From assembly GCF_965137005.1 (NCBI RefSeq), contig NZ_CBCRXM010000002.1:186001-250000 (forward strand): a DNA stretch of 64,000 nucleotides, in the 5' to 3' direction. This DNA comes from Sphingomonas_O antarctica. Its GTDB lineage: Bacteria > Pseudomonadota > Alphaproteobacteria > Sphingomonadales > Sphingomonadaceae. Both the position numbers and the translations under genes were made by a program. Below, one piece after another: positions 43,046 to 51,407 of this stretch. Numbering within the stretch: the stretch's first letter is position 1; every line of letters starts with the position of its first letter. Under the pieces are notes generated by a model. It searched no databases, was not told the origin of the DNA, and worked only from the letters and a program-made list of their open reading frames with translations.

Positions 43046-44863
43046 ATGCGCAGGCTCGAACGCTTCGACAATCTCGTCGCCATGTTCTTCACACGCGCGG
43101 AGGAAAAGGGCGACGCACCGTTCCTGTGGCGCAAGTCCGCGACTGGCTGGTCGTCGCAAAGCTGGCGCGCGGTTGCCGAGCAAATTTCGAGCCTGAGTTC
43201 GGCGCTGACCGCCAACGGCATCACGCGCGGCGACCGGGTGATGCTGGTCAGCGAAAACCGTCCCGAATGGCTGATCGCCGATCTCGCGATCATGGCGGCG
43301 GGCGGCGTGACGGTGCCGGCCTACGTCACCAATACCGAGCGCGATCATCAGCATATCCTCGACAATTCGGGGGCCAAGGCGGTGATCGTATCGACCGCCA
43401 AACTGGCCAAGCCGTTGCTGCCCGCCGTGTTGCGTTCCGAATGCTGTCGCGCCGTCATTGGCATCGAGGATCTGCGCGTCGGGCAGGCGGGCGATGTCGC
43501 ATTTCTCGACTGGGCCAAGCTCATCGCGAGCTATGCGCCCGATGTGGCGGCGACGCGGGCGGGGGCGAATTTCCAGCGCGATGATCTGGCGTGCATCATC
43601 TACACCTCGGGCACCGGTGGCGCGCCGCGCGGGGTGCGCCAGCATCACGGCGCGATCCTGCACAACGTCAACGGCTGTTGCACCGTCATCGCCGAGGATT
43701 TCGGGTGGGACGACGAGGTGTTTCTGTCGTTCCTGCCGCTGAGCCATGCCTACGAACATTCGGGCGGGCAGTTCTTCCCGATCGGGATCGGTGCCGAAAT
43801 CTATTATTCCGAAGGGCTGGAAAAGCTCGCGTCGAACATCGAGGAGGTGCGCCCGACGCTGATGGTCGTGGTGCCGCGCCTGTTCGAAGTGCTGCGCGCG
43901 CGGATGATCAAGACGATCGAGAAACAGGGCGGCATCGCGCCCGCCTTGCTCCAGCGCGCGCTGTCGCTGGGCGCGAAGGAATTGAACGGCACGTCGCGCT
44001 TCTGGGACAAGCCGGTCGATTTCTTCATCGGCAAGACCTTGCGGCCCAAGATTCAACAGCGGTTCGGCGGGCGGATGAAGGCGCTGGTTTCGGGTGGCGC
44101 CCCGCTCAATCCCGAGATCGGGGTGTTCTTCCACGCGCTGGGGCTGACGCTGCTGCAAGGCTATGGCCAGACCGAGGCGGGGCCGGTGATTTCGTGCAAC
44201 CGCCCCAAGGCCGGGATCAAGATGGACACGGTCGGACCGCCGCTGGCGGAGACCGAAGTGCGGATTGCCGAGGACGGTGAAATCCTGGTGCGCGGTGAGC
44301 TGGTGATGCACGGTTACTGGCGCAACGACGCCGAGACCGCGCGCGTGCTGCAACCCGCGGCGGATGCCGCACCCGACGAAGCGCCATGGCTGCACACCGG
44401 TGACGTCGGGCACATTGATGCGCGCGGGCGGCTGGTGATCACCGACCGCAAGAAGGACCTGATCGTCAACGACAAGGGCGACAATGTCTCGCCGCAAAAG
44501 ATCGAGGGGATGCTGACGCTGCAGCCCGAAATCATCCAGGCGATGGTGTCGGGCGACAAGCGGCCACATCTGGTCGGGTTGATCGTGCCCGATCCCGAAT
44601 GGGCGATCAGCTGGGCGGTCGCCAATGGCTACCGGCCCGACATGCGCGGCCTGTGCGACGACCCGGCGTTGCACCGCGCGGTCCAGGCGGCGGTCGATCG
44701 CGTGAACACGCAATTGTCGGTGATCGAGAAGGTCCGCCGTGTCGCCCTCGCCTGCGACGCCTTTTCGATCGACAATGAAATGCTGACGCCCAGCCTCAAA
44801 ATCCGGCGGCACAAGATCCGCGAAGTCTACGGCGCGAAGCTCGACGCGCTGTACAAAAGCTAA
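43046..44863 (+). CDS. AMP-dependent long-chain acyl-CoA synthetase
   Basis: 605 residues from ATG 43046, with AAGGGAGAG just upstream. The AMP-binding motif reads YTSGTGGAPRGV, with Ala in place of the usual Lys-preceding Thr-Gly-xx-Lys pattern, so the invariant Lys is replaced by Arg. GYGQTEAGPVIS, LHTGDVGHID and ITDRKKDLIV are normal. It would activate fatty acids to acyl-CoA for degradation or lipid remodelling. The substrate range is not clear. It is probably cotranscribed with ggt (36-base gap). Confidence 0.88.
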   Translation: MRRLERFDNLVAMFFTRAEEKGDAPFLWRKSATGWSSQSWRAVAEQISSLSSALTANGITRGDRVMLVSENRPEWLIADLAIMAAGGVTVPAYVTNTERDHQHILDNSGAKAVIVSTAKLAKPLLPAVLRSECCRAVIGIEDLRVGQAGDVAFLDWAKLIASYAPDVAATRAGANFQRDDLACIIYTSGTGGAPRGVRQHHGAILHNVNGCCTVIAEDFGWDDEVFLSFLPLSHAYEHSGGQFFPIGIGAEIYYSEGLEKLASNIEEVRPTLMVVVPRLFEVLRARMIKTIEKQGGIAPALLQRALSLGAKELNGTSRFWDKPVDFFIGKTLRPKIQQRFGGRMKALVSGGAPLNPEIGVFFHALGLTLLQGYGQTEAGPVISCNRPKAGIKMDTVGPPLAETEVRIAEDGEILVRGELVMHGYWRNDAETARVLQPAADAAPDEAPWLHTGDVGHIDARGRLVITDRKKDLIVNDKGDNVSPQKIEGMLTLQPEIIQAMVSGDKRPHLVGLIVPDPEWAISWAVANGYRPDMRGLCDDPALHRAVQAAVDRVNTQLSVIEKVRRVALACDAFSIDNEMLTPSLKIRRHKIREVYGAKLDALYKS

Positions 44864-45234
44864 TTCGCGGGCGTGCGATACGGCACGAAGTCGCCAAAGC
44901 TGCACGCGCCGTGCTCGAACCCGCCGGTGCGGCTGATCAACCGGGCGATATCGCCGCGGCACAACTGGCTCGAGCCGAAGAGATTGGTCTGGATAATGTC
45001 GTCTTCGCGCAGGTTGGAACATTGGTTCATATCGTTGCGGTAGACCAGTTTCGACGAGACGCGGAACAGCAGGACCCCGTCATGGACGCTCATATTATCC
45101 GCTTCGAACCGGGTCAGGCAATTTTTGGGCGCGCCCGCGACCTTGCCGGCCAGCGCCTTTTCGACCTGATCGGCGTCGCGATCGGTGGCGGCGACGGTGA
45201 GCAACAATAACGGGGCAAGTAGCAAGCGGTACAT
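44860..45234 (-). CDS. Small exported protein of unknown function
   Basis: 124 residues with a signal peptide (MYRLLLAPLLLLTVAATD). Four Cys (KNCLTRF, NQCSNLR, QLCRGDI, HGACSFG) suggest two disulfides in the periplasm. It resembles uncharacterised sphingomonad proteins of this type; I cannot name a role. ATG 45234 has AGGAGA seven bases upstream, a strong ribosome binding site. It is downstream of gloB on the same strand with a 10-base gap. Confidence 0.75.
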   Translation of the reverse strand: MYRLLLAPLLLLTVAATDRDADQVEKALAGKVAGAPKNCLTRFEADNMSVHDGVLLFRVSSKLVYRNDMNQCSNLREDDIIQTNLFGSSQLCRGDIARLISRTGGFEHGACSFGDFVPYRTPAN

Positions 45235-45244
45235 CGCGTTTCTC

Positions 45245-45976
45245 CTATCCCTTGAAAACGTCTTTGGCGGCTCTTCGTTCAGCAAGCTCTTCGGGCGATG
45301 ACGCGCGCATGAACGGATTGGTGTCGCGTTCCTCGGCAATCGTCGTCGGCACGGTCGCTTCACCGCGCGCCCGCGCCGCATCGACTTGCGTCATGCGCGC
45401 GCGGATCGCCTGATTGTGCGGCTCGGCGGCGAGCGCGTAACGCCCGTTCGACTGGGTATATTCGTGCGCGCAATAGACGCGCGTTTCGCCCGGCAGCGCC
45501 TCCAGCTTGCGCATGTTGGCGAACATCTGTTCGGCGGTGCCTTCGAACAGGCGGCCACAGCCCATGGCGAACAAGGTGTCGCCGACGAACGCGACCTGCT
45601 CCGTGGGCAAATAATAAGCGATGTGCCCGGCGGTGTGCGCGGGGACGTCGAGCACCCGGGCCTCGACCCCGCCAAGACGGACCGTGTCGCCTTCGGCCAC
45701 CTGCGCATCGAGCGTCGGTATACGTGCGGATTCGGCGCCGGGGCCGGTGATATGCGCGCCGGTGGCCGCCTTGATTTCGGCATTTCCGCCGGTGTGATCG
45801 GGGTGCCAGTGGGTGTTCCAGATCTGGGTGATCTTCCAGCCGCGCTGGTCGGCTTCGGCGAGGACCGGTTCGGCCTGCGCCGGATCGATCACCGTCGTCT
45901 CACCCGAAGCGGCATCGTGGACCAGCCAGATGTAATTGTCGCTGAGCGCGGGGATGCGAACGATTTCGAGGGTCAT
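45245..45976 (-). CDS. gloB: Hydroxyacylglutathione hydrolase (glyoxalase II)
   Basis: 243 residues. The metallo-beta-lactamase metal motif is THWHPDHTGG (about 55-64), with further ligands in VPAHTAGH, FVGDTLFAMGCGRLFEG and CAHEYT. The C-terminal helical domain with ERDTNPFMR is typical of GloB. It hydrolyses S-lactoylglutathione to lactate and glutathione, completing methylglyoxal detoxification. A glyoxalase I-like gene lies just upstream on the same strand. Confidence 0.93.
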   Translation of the reverse strand: MTLEIVRIPALSDNYIWLVHDAASGETTVIDPAQAEPVLAEADQRGWKITQIWNTHWHPDHTGGNAEIKAATGAHITGPGAESARIPTLDAQVAEGDTVRLGGVEARVLDVPAHTAGHIAYYLPTEQVAFVGDTLFAMGCGRLFEGTAEQMFANMRKLEALPGETRVYCAHEYTQSNGRYALAAEPHNQAIRARMTQVDAARARGEATVPTTIAEERDTNPFMRASSPEELAERRAAKDVFKG

Positions 45977-46112
45977 AGCGTCGGCCGCCTGCGAAACTTT
46001 AGTCTAACTTTAGCCCAAAAACGCATGTTTTTCCGCCAATCCATTCCACAAGCCGTGTCGCCAGCTCGACGATGCATTGGCGCAGCCCAAATCCTATTTT
46101 GGAAGCGATTTG

Positions 46113-46529
46113 TTACCAATGCCCGACATTGGCCATCGACGCCCAAGGTTCGGCGGGCGCGAGCGCCGCGCCCTTTTGCAGCAATTCGACCGAGATGTTG
46201 TCGGGGCTGCGGACGAACGCCATGCGCCCGTCGCGGGGCGGGCGGTTGATCGTCACGCCGCCATCGGACAGCCGCTGACACGACGCATAAATGTCGTCGA
46301 CGGCATAAGCGAGATGGCCGAAATTGCGCCCCTCGCCATAACCTGATTCATCCCAATTGTGCGTCAGTTCGACTTGCGCGTCGTCATCGCCCGGCGCGGC
46401 GAGGAAGATGAGCGTAAACCGCCCCGCCTCATTGTCGAAGCGGCGCAGCTCGCGAAGTCCCAGCAGCCCGAAAAAGCGGACGGTGGCTTCGGGGTCGGAC
46501 ACGCGGATCATGGTGTGGAGATATTTCAT
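46113..46529 (-). CDS. gloA: Glyoxalase I-like VOC protein
   Basis: 138 residues of the vicinal-oxygen-chelate fold. The likely metal ligands are His in KYLHTMIRV, Glu in QVELTHNW, His in FGHLAYAVD and Glu in ISVELLQK, the H-E-H-E set of lactoylglutathione lyase. It would convert the methylglyoxal-glutathione hemithioacetal to S-lactoylglutathione, the substrate of the neighbouring gloB product. It ends 136 bases before gloB and is divergent from the SDR gene with only 51 bases between starts. Confidence 0.85.
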   Translation of the reverse strand: MKYLHTMIRVSDPEATVRFFGLLGLRELRRFDNEAGRFTLIFLAAPGDDDAQVELTHNWDESGYGEGRNFGHLAYAVDDIYASCQRLSDGGVTINRPPRDGRMAFVRSPDNISVELLQKGAALAPAEPWASMANVGHW

Positions 46530-46580
46530 GGCGGCGAAACTAACGCGGAACCGCGCGCGCAGCGAGTCCGTTTGCACGCC

Positions 46581-47447
46581 ATGTCAAAACCATATTTCAT
46601 CCCGCCCATCGACGAAGAACCGCGCATGCCGGGCAGCGAAGCCGAACTCGACCCGCCGCCGCAGTGGGAGCCGCGCTACAAGGGGTCGGAGCGACTGAAG
46701 GACAAGGTCGCGATCGTGACCGGCGGCGATTCGGGGATCGGTCGCGCGGTGGCGGCGCTGTTCGCCCGCGAAGGTGCCGATATCGCCATCGTCTATCTGG
46801 GCGGCGAGGAGGACGCGGACGCCGCCGAGACCAAGGCATTCGTTGAGAACGAGGGTCGCAAGGCGATCACTATCGCCGGTGATCTGGGCGATGTGGATTT
46901 CGCCAAATCGGTCGTTGCGCAGACGATCGACGCGTTCGGCAAGCTCGATGTGCTGGTCAGCGTCGCGGGCGAACAGCATCCCGACACCGACCTGGGCGAC
47001 ATCACGCCCGAACAATTGCTGCGGACGTTCCAATCGAACATTCATTCGATGTTCTATCTGACGCAGGCCGCGCTGCCGCACCTCAAGGAAGGCGCGGCGA
47101 TCATCAATACGACCAGCATCACGGCCTATGCGGGCGAGAAGGAGTTGCTCGATTATTCGTCGACCAAGGGCGCGATCGTCGCGTTCACGCGGTCACTGTC
47201 CGCGCAGTTGGCGCCGAAGAAGATTCGCGTGAACGGCGTCGCGCCGGGCCCGATCTGGACGCCGCTCAATCCGTTCGGCGGCTCGACACCGGAGAAGCTG
47301 GCGACGTTTGGTGCAGACACGCCGATGGGACGACCGGGCCAGCCCAACGAGGTCGCGCCGAGCTATTTGTTCCTGGCGTGCGGGGATTCGAGCTACATGT
47401 CGGGGCAGGTGCTGCACCCGAATGGCGGGATGATCGTGAACGGCTGA
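46581..47447 (+). CDS. Short-chain dehydrogenase/reductase (YghA-like)
   Basis: 288 residues from ATG 46581. An N-terminal extension of about 40 residues (MSKPYFIPPIDEEPRMPGSE) precedes the Rossmann motif TGGDSGIGRAVA. The catalytic Ser is in NTTSITAYAG, and Tyr and Lys in DYSSTKGA. The extension and the motif spacing match the YghA/stress-associated SDR group with unknown natural substrates, often seen with general stress genes. A start within a 51-base divergent region suggests a compact shared promoter with the glyoxalase gene. Confidence 0.85.
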   Translation: MSKPYFIPPIDEEPRMPGSEAELDPPPQWEPRYKGSERLKDKVAIVTGGDSGIGRAVAALFAREGADIAIVYLGGEEDADAAETKAFVENEGRKAITIAGDLGDVDFAKSVVAQTIDAFGKLDVLVSVAGEQHPDTDLGDITPEQLLRTFQSNIHSMFYLTQAALPHLKEGAAIINTTSITAYAGEKELLDYSSTKGAIVAFTRSLSAQLAPKKIRVNGVAPGPIWTPLNPFGGSTPEKLATFGADTPMGRPGQPNEVAPSYLFLACGDSSYMSGQVLHPNGGMIVNG

Positions 47448-47535
47448 GCTGGCGCCCGATAAGGTAAGCGGCGCGAAGCAAGCGCGACTTATTGAGCGAC
47501 TCAGCGAAGCCTGGCCGGCCGCATTGCGCGCCGAC

Positions 47536-47556
47536 AGCGCGGGCTTTGCCCGCGCT
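47536..47556. terminator. Hairpin over the stop of the TPR-like gene
   Basis: AGCGCGGGC-TTT-GCCCGCGCT is a perfect 9-bp hairpin between the convergent SDR and TPR-like genes. It is followed by ACTTT on the plus strand and overlaps the TAG of the minus-strand gene. Confidence 0.4.
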
Positions 47557-48289
47557 ACTTTCCCAGTTGCGCCAAATTCTCCGCTGCCGCCTTGGCAGCA
47601 CTGCTGCCCGGCTGGAGCTTGACCGCCGCCTCCCATGCCGTGCGCGCGGCATCCGTCTTGCCCGACGCCATGGCGATGTTGCCGCCTTCGAGCGCGACCG
47701 AGGCATCGTCGCTGGCGAGTTTCATCGCCTGTTGAATGTCGTCGAGCGCGCGCGGCAGGTCGTTCGCGCGACGGGCCAACGTGGCCGAGAGCAGCCAGAC
47801 GAGCGGATCGGCGGGGACGAGGGTTTTGGCCGCATCGAGGTCGCTGCGCGCTTCGGTCGCATGGCCCAAAGCGGCTTGCGCGCGTCCGCGATCGAGATGC
47901 GCCTCACCCGCATCCTCGCCGCCGAGCACGCCAGTCGCCAGCGCGGCATCGAGCGCCTTGACCGCGCGACCGGCATCGTTCGCGGCGAGCGCGGCATTGC
48001 CCGCTTGCTGCCACAGATCGGCGGCGCGGGGATTGGCCTGGCTCGCCGCCAGCGTGGCGCCGTTTTCGAACGCGGTTGCGGCCTCGAGCCATTTGGCTTG
48101 CGCCGCAAAGGCCATGCCTTCGCATTGGCGCGCCAAGATGCCGCCGCCTTCGATCCGCCAGCCTTGGGCCGCGACGACCGCATTGGGCGCGCTGTTGCGG
48201 ATCAACGCGACGCAATTGTCATAGCGGGTCTGGTCGGCGGAGGGCGGGGCGACCGCCGCGGCGGCAGCGGCAAACAAGACGAGAATCAC
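47555..48289 (-). CDS. TPR-like exported protein
   Basis: 244 residues from GTG 48289, overlapping the hydrolase stop (GTGA). A hydrophobic leader (ILVLFAAAAAAVAPP) suggests export. The rest consists of Ala-rich helical repeats of TPR type (for example AAFENGATLAASQANPRAA and ARSDLDAAKTLVPADPLVW) over about residues 60-240. TPR proteins act as binding scaffolds; no partner is evident. A possible disulfide joins Cys in YDNCVAL and ARQCEGM. Confidence 0.72.
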   Translation of the reverse strand: MILVLFAAAAAAVAPPSADQTRYDNCVALIRNSAPNAVVAAQGWRIEGGGILARQCEGMAFAAQAKWLEAATAFENGATLAASQANPRAADLWQQAGNAALAANDAGRAVKALDAALATGVLGGEDAGEAHLDRGRAQAALGHATEARSDLDAAKTLVPADPLVWLLSATLARRANDLPRALDDIQQAMKLASDDASVALEGGNIAMASGKTDAARTAWEAAVKLQPGSSAAKAAAENLAQLGK

Positions 48290-48999
48290 AGGCGCTCCAG
48301 CAGCTTTTTCACCGTCGCGACCAGCAGTGCGATATCCTGCGGCCGCGACAGGCGGTGGTCGCCGTCCTTGACCAAAATCACCTGCACATCGTCTGAACGC
48401 AGCTGGGCGGCCAGATCGAGCGCGATCTGCCACGGCACGTCGGGGTCGGCCTGGCCGTGAATCAGCCGTACCGGGCAATCGAGTGCGATGGGGGCACCGA
48501 GCAGCAAATTGCGCTGTCCCGATTCCCACATCTTGTGCGTGTAGATCGTGGTTCCACCGTACGGCGACGGCTCGGCAATCCGCCCGTCACAGACCAAAGC
48601 CGCGCGGCGTTCACCGATGAAATCCCAATCGGTAAAATCGGGCGCGGCAGCGATGCCGACCAGCCCGACCACTTTCTCGGGACGCGCCAGCGCCGCGAGC
48701 AGCATCAGCCAGCCGCCCATCGACGACCCGACCAGGACGACCGGACCCGTGGTCGCGTCGATCACGCGCAACGCGTCGTCGCGCCAATCCTCCAGCGTGA
48801 AATCCTCGAACTTGCCCTCGCTCAGCCCGCAGCCGCGATAGTCGAACCGCACCATCGCGCGGCCCTTGCGCCCCGCCCAGTCATCGACCGCCACCGCCTT
48901 GGTCCCCGCCATGTCGCTGGCATAACCGGGAAGGAACACCAGCGTCGGGCCGCTGCCCGGGCGGCGGTGCGCGGCCAATCCGTTCAAAATGGCCGCCAC
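48286..48999 (-). CDS. Alpha/beta hydrolase
   Basis: About 237 residues. The nucleophile elbow GSSMGG, an oxyanion region LPGYASDMAGTK, an acid in HGQADPDVP and the catalytic His in DGDHRLS show an active alpha/beta hydrolase of the short esterase type. The start is unsure: GTG at 49002 or 48999, or TTG at 48987 overlapping the TGA of the M48 gene. The conserved sequence begins at ILNGLAAHRRP, close to all three. Substrate unknown. Confidence 0.8.
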   Translation of the reverse strand: MAAILNGLAAHRRPGSGPTLVFLPGYASDMAGTKAVAVDDWAGRKGRAMVRFDYRGCGLSEGKFEDFTLEDWRDDALRVIDATTGPVVLVGSSMGGWLMLLAALARPEKVVGLVGIAAAPDFTDWDFIGERRAALVCDGRIAEPSPYGGTTIYTHKMWESGQRNLLLGAPIALDCPVRLIHGQADPDVPWQIALDLAAQLRSDDVQVILVKDGDHRLSRPQDIALLVATVKKLLERL

Positions 49000-50012
49000 C
49001 ACTCGGCTTGGCGATCGCCGGCGCACATCGTGCTGAGGGCGCGCCATTGCGTGGCATCGAGCGCGGGAGTGACCGGACCGGTGCCGCGCGAATTCAAAAA
49101 GCGCGCGCGGCGGTCGGCGGAGACCGGATGGCTGGACAACCAGGCGAGCGCGCCGGAAGCGTCGCCCTGTTTGGCCAGTCGCTGGAAAAAGCCGGCGGTC
49201 TGCACGGGCGAGACATGCGCGCGACGCAGCGCATCGATGGCATAGTCATCGGCATCGCCTTCCGCATCGCGCGAATAGCGCAGCGCGACGACCATCCCGG
49301 CATTGTTGGCCAACGCACCGTTCGCGCCCCCGGTCAAAATGGTCAGGCCGGCCTCACGCAACAGCCCCTTCAACGTGTCGCGGTGCCGGACATGGCCGAT
49401 TTCGTGACCCAGCACGCCGGCCAGTTCGTCGGGACCGGCGGCTTGCTTGAGAAGGCCATCGAAGATCAGGATCGTCCCCCCGGGCAGCGTGATGGCGTTG
49501 ACCATCGGCACCGGCACGGCCCGAACGCGCAGGTCGGCGCGACCGGGTTCGATCCGCGCGGCCAGCGCATCGAGCGCAGCCTGTCCGCCTTTGCCGCTGC
49601 AGCTGTGGCTGTCGATGTCGCCGATCAGCGTATCGCCCAGCCGCCGCTCGACCGACATGGGGATCAGTGGCGCGATCCAGCGCGGCGCGCTGAGCACACC
49701 GACCACCAGCACTGCGGAAACGACGGTCGCGACGACGGCCGCGCGCCACAACCCGTGCCGGTCGATCCACCGACCGAATTTCTGGCGGGCCGGAAGGATT
49801 GCGGCAATGTCCGCGGGCGGCGGGCTGTCGAAGCCCAGCCGCCAGCCCGGGTGCCCGTCGCGCCCGAACACGCGTGCGTGATCATGGTCGATGCCGGACA
49901 GGTCGTCTGCCGCGACGCGTTCGCCATCGACGACCAGCGCATCGCCCGCCGCCGCGACGTCGACATCGCGGCGCACGGGCGAGCGTCCGTCATAGAGCCA
50001 CGCGGCGGCCAA
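48984..50012 (-). CDS. M48 family metallopeptidase (membrane anchored)
   Basis: 342 residues from TTG 50012, three bases after the stop of the DUF898 gene. An N-terminal domain of about 90 residues is followed by one membrane helix (VVATVVSAVLVVGVL). The peptidase domain has HEIGHVRHRD (two zinc His and the catalytic Glu) and a downstream EGDADDYA with the third ligand. It fits the group of M48 peptidases in envelope quality control. Coupling to a DUF898 gene recurs in proteobacteria and suggests a common function. Confidence 0.82.
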   Translation of the reverse strand: MAAAWLYDGRSPVRRDVDVAAAGDALVVDGERVAADDLSGIDHDHARVFGRDGHPGWRLGFDSPPPADIAAILPARQKFGRWIDRHGLWRAAVVATVVSAVLVVGVLSAPRWIAPLIPMSVERRLGDTLIGDIDSHSCSGKGGQAALDALAARIEPGRADLRVRAVPVPMVNAITLPGGTILIFDGLLKQAAGPDELAGVLGHEIGHVRHRDTLKGLLREAGLTILTGGANGALANNAGMVVALRYSRDAEGDADDYAIDALRRAHVSPVQTAGFFQRLAKQGDASGALAWLSSHPVSADRRARFLNSRGTGPVTPALDATQWRALSTMCAGDRQAEWWRPF

Positions 50013-50015
50013 TGT

Positions 50016-51083
50016 TCAGAACGCGCCCACGTCGAACGCGTCGAGCAAGCCTTCGCCCTGGCGGGGCGCGCGCGTGGTCGATTGGCCCAGCCGGTCGAGG
50101 TCGATCTCGCCATGAGCCTGCATGTGATTGGTCATGAACCGCCAGTTGCGATAGCCGAGGAACAGCGCACCGATGCCGAGGGTGAACAGTACCAGAAAGA
50201 AGCTGCCCAGCGCGAATTTGATCCAGTCCTTTGTCCGCGCGTCGAACGCGAAATCGAGCCCTGCCCAATGCGTGTGGCCGACCGTTTCCCGGGCATAAGC
50301 TGCGTAAAACGCAGCGGCGATCAGTCCGAGCACGGGATAAAAGAGCAAGATGAGAGCGAAGATCAGCATGTGCGGCAACGAGAGACCCATGCTTCCGCCT
50401 GAAGCTGCGCCTGTTGATGCACCAATGATGGCAATAACGAAGCCAAGTATCACCAAAATGAAAGGCATGGCGTAGAACAGTAAATAGCGTCCGATCACTG
50501 GCCGCCAATCGGCGTGCGCCCCGAATGATTCGCTGCCAAAACTCATCGCGTCCCAGCGCTTGTTCCACAGCGTCGTCATCGACCACGGCACCATAAAGCC
50601 GATGGCCAATATCCCGACAAGCGAGCGCCACAGATATTCGAGGCCATAGGCCACGCCATTATCGTCGCTGCCGCCGCGGATGCCGCGCCACAGCGTGCGG
50701 CTGAGGCGATACCGCAGCGCCCGAAAGCGCGCGACGCCGACAAGGAAGTAGAGCCATGGGTAGAGAAACAGCATCACCAGGCCGACCAGGCCTGGATGTC
50801 CGCGCAGGATTGCGCCCTGAAATGCAAGACTCAGCAGGAACGTCGGCAAAATGAACAACACGAACGCGAGTGCAAAGCCGATCATCAGCTCAAACCCCGT
50901 GCCGGTCCATTCCAGCCGCTCGTCGATGAACCGGGTCCGGCTCCACAGGAAACGCCGCTCGCGCGTCTTTGCCCAGAAGCGGTAACCGCCCAGCGTCACG
51001 ATGATCAGCAATAAATTGGTGAATGCGATCGGCGCAAACTCGCGCCACGTCGCATTGAACTCGAAAGCCCGGTCGTCCTGCAT
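50016..51083 (-). CDS. DUF898 (YjgN-like) polytopic membrane protein
   Basis: 355 residues from ATG 51083, with GGGGGCAG upstream. It has about seven transmembrane helices and the family hallmarks TLGGYRFWAKTRERRFLW near the start and a YRNWRFMTNHMQAHGEID motif near the end. Function unknown. The M48 peptidase follows at once, so the two are probably made together. Part of the gene (around 50380-50480) is less GC-rich than its surroundings. Confidence 0.82.
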   Translation of the reverse strand: MQDDRAFEFNATWREFAPIAFTNLLLIIVTLGGYRFWAKTRERRFLWSRTRFIDERLEWTGTGFELMIGFALAFVLFILPTFLLSLAFQGAILRGHPGLVGLVMLFLYPWLYFLVGVARFRALRYRLSRTLWRGIRGGSDDNGVAYGLEYLWRSLVGILAIGFMVPWSMTTLWNKRWDAMSFGSESFGAHADWRPVIGRYLLFYAMPFILVILGFVIAIIGASTGAASGGSMGLSLPHMLIFALILLFYPVLGLIAAAFYAAYARETVGHTHWAGLDFAFDARTKDWIKFALGSFFLVLFTLGIGALFLGYRNWRFMTNHMQAHGEIDLDRLGQSTTRAPRQGEGLLDAFDVGAF

Positions 51084-51142
51084 TAATTCTGCCCCCAATC
51101 CCCAACGCTTAGCCTAGCGGGGCATGCGCGGGGCGCAACCGG

Positions 51143-51397
51143 TCAGATGATCCACTCGCACTCGAGCATCTGCATCGTCGCGTCGCGCGTGGCACCGCGC
51201 TTTTCGACCATGATGGTGTGGAGGCGCTTGATCGTGTCGCTACCGGCGGTTTCATAGGCGTTGGGCAGGATTGCGTGGATCATCGCCTTGATCCCGCCGC
51301 CGACCATCGCGGTGCCGAACGAGCCGGCGACGCGGAAATGTTCCCAATAACCTTCGCCGACGGAGCGCGGATGTTTGAGGAATGTGGCGTCGATCAT
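51143..51397 (-). CDS. Small DUF6356-type protein
   Basis: 84 residues starting MIDATFLKHPRSVGEGYWEHF, with AAGGAG six bases upstream. A central Gly-rich hydrophobic segment (GSFGTAMVGGGIKAMIHAILP) looks like one membrane helix. The sequence recalls short capsule-biosynthesis-like proteins named DUF6356 in sphingomonads. Function unknown. It lies 10 bases downstream of the symporter gene. Confidence 0.7.
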   Translation of the reverse strand: MIDATFLKHPRSVGEGYWEHFRVAGSFGTAMVGGGIKAMIHAILPNAYETAGSDTIKRLHTIMVEKRGATRDATMQMLECEWII

Positions 51398-51407
51398 GGC
51401 GGGCTCC

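Noticed and set aside
42998..45022. A 674-residue open frame on the minus strand opposite the acyl-CoA synthetase
   Set aside because: It is antisense to a gene with clear motifs, is rich in Arg, His and Gln, and has no recognisable domain; long antisense frames are normal in GC-rich coding DNA.
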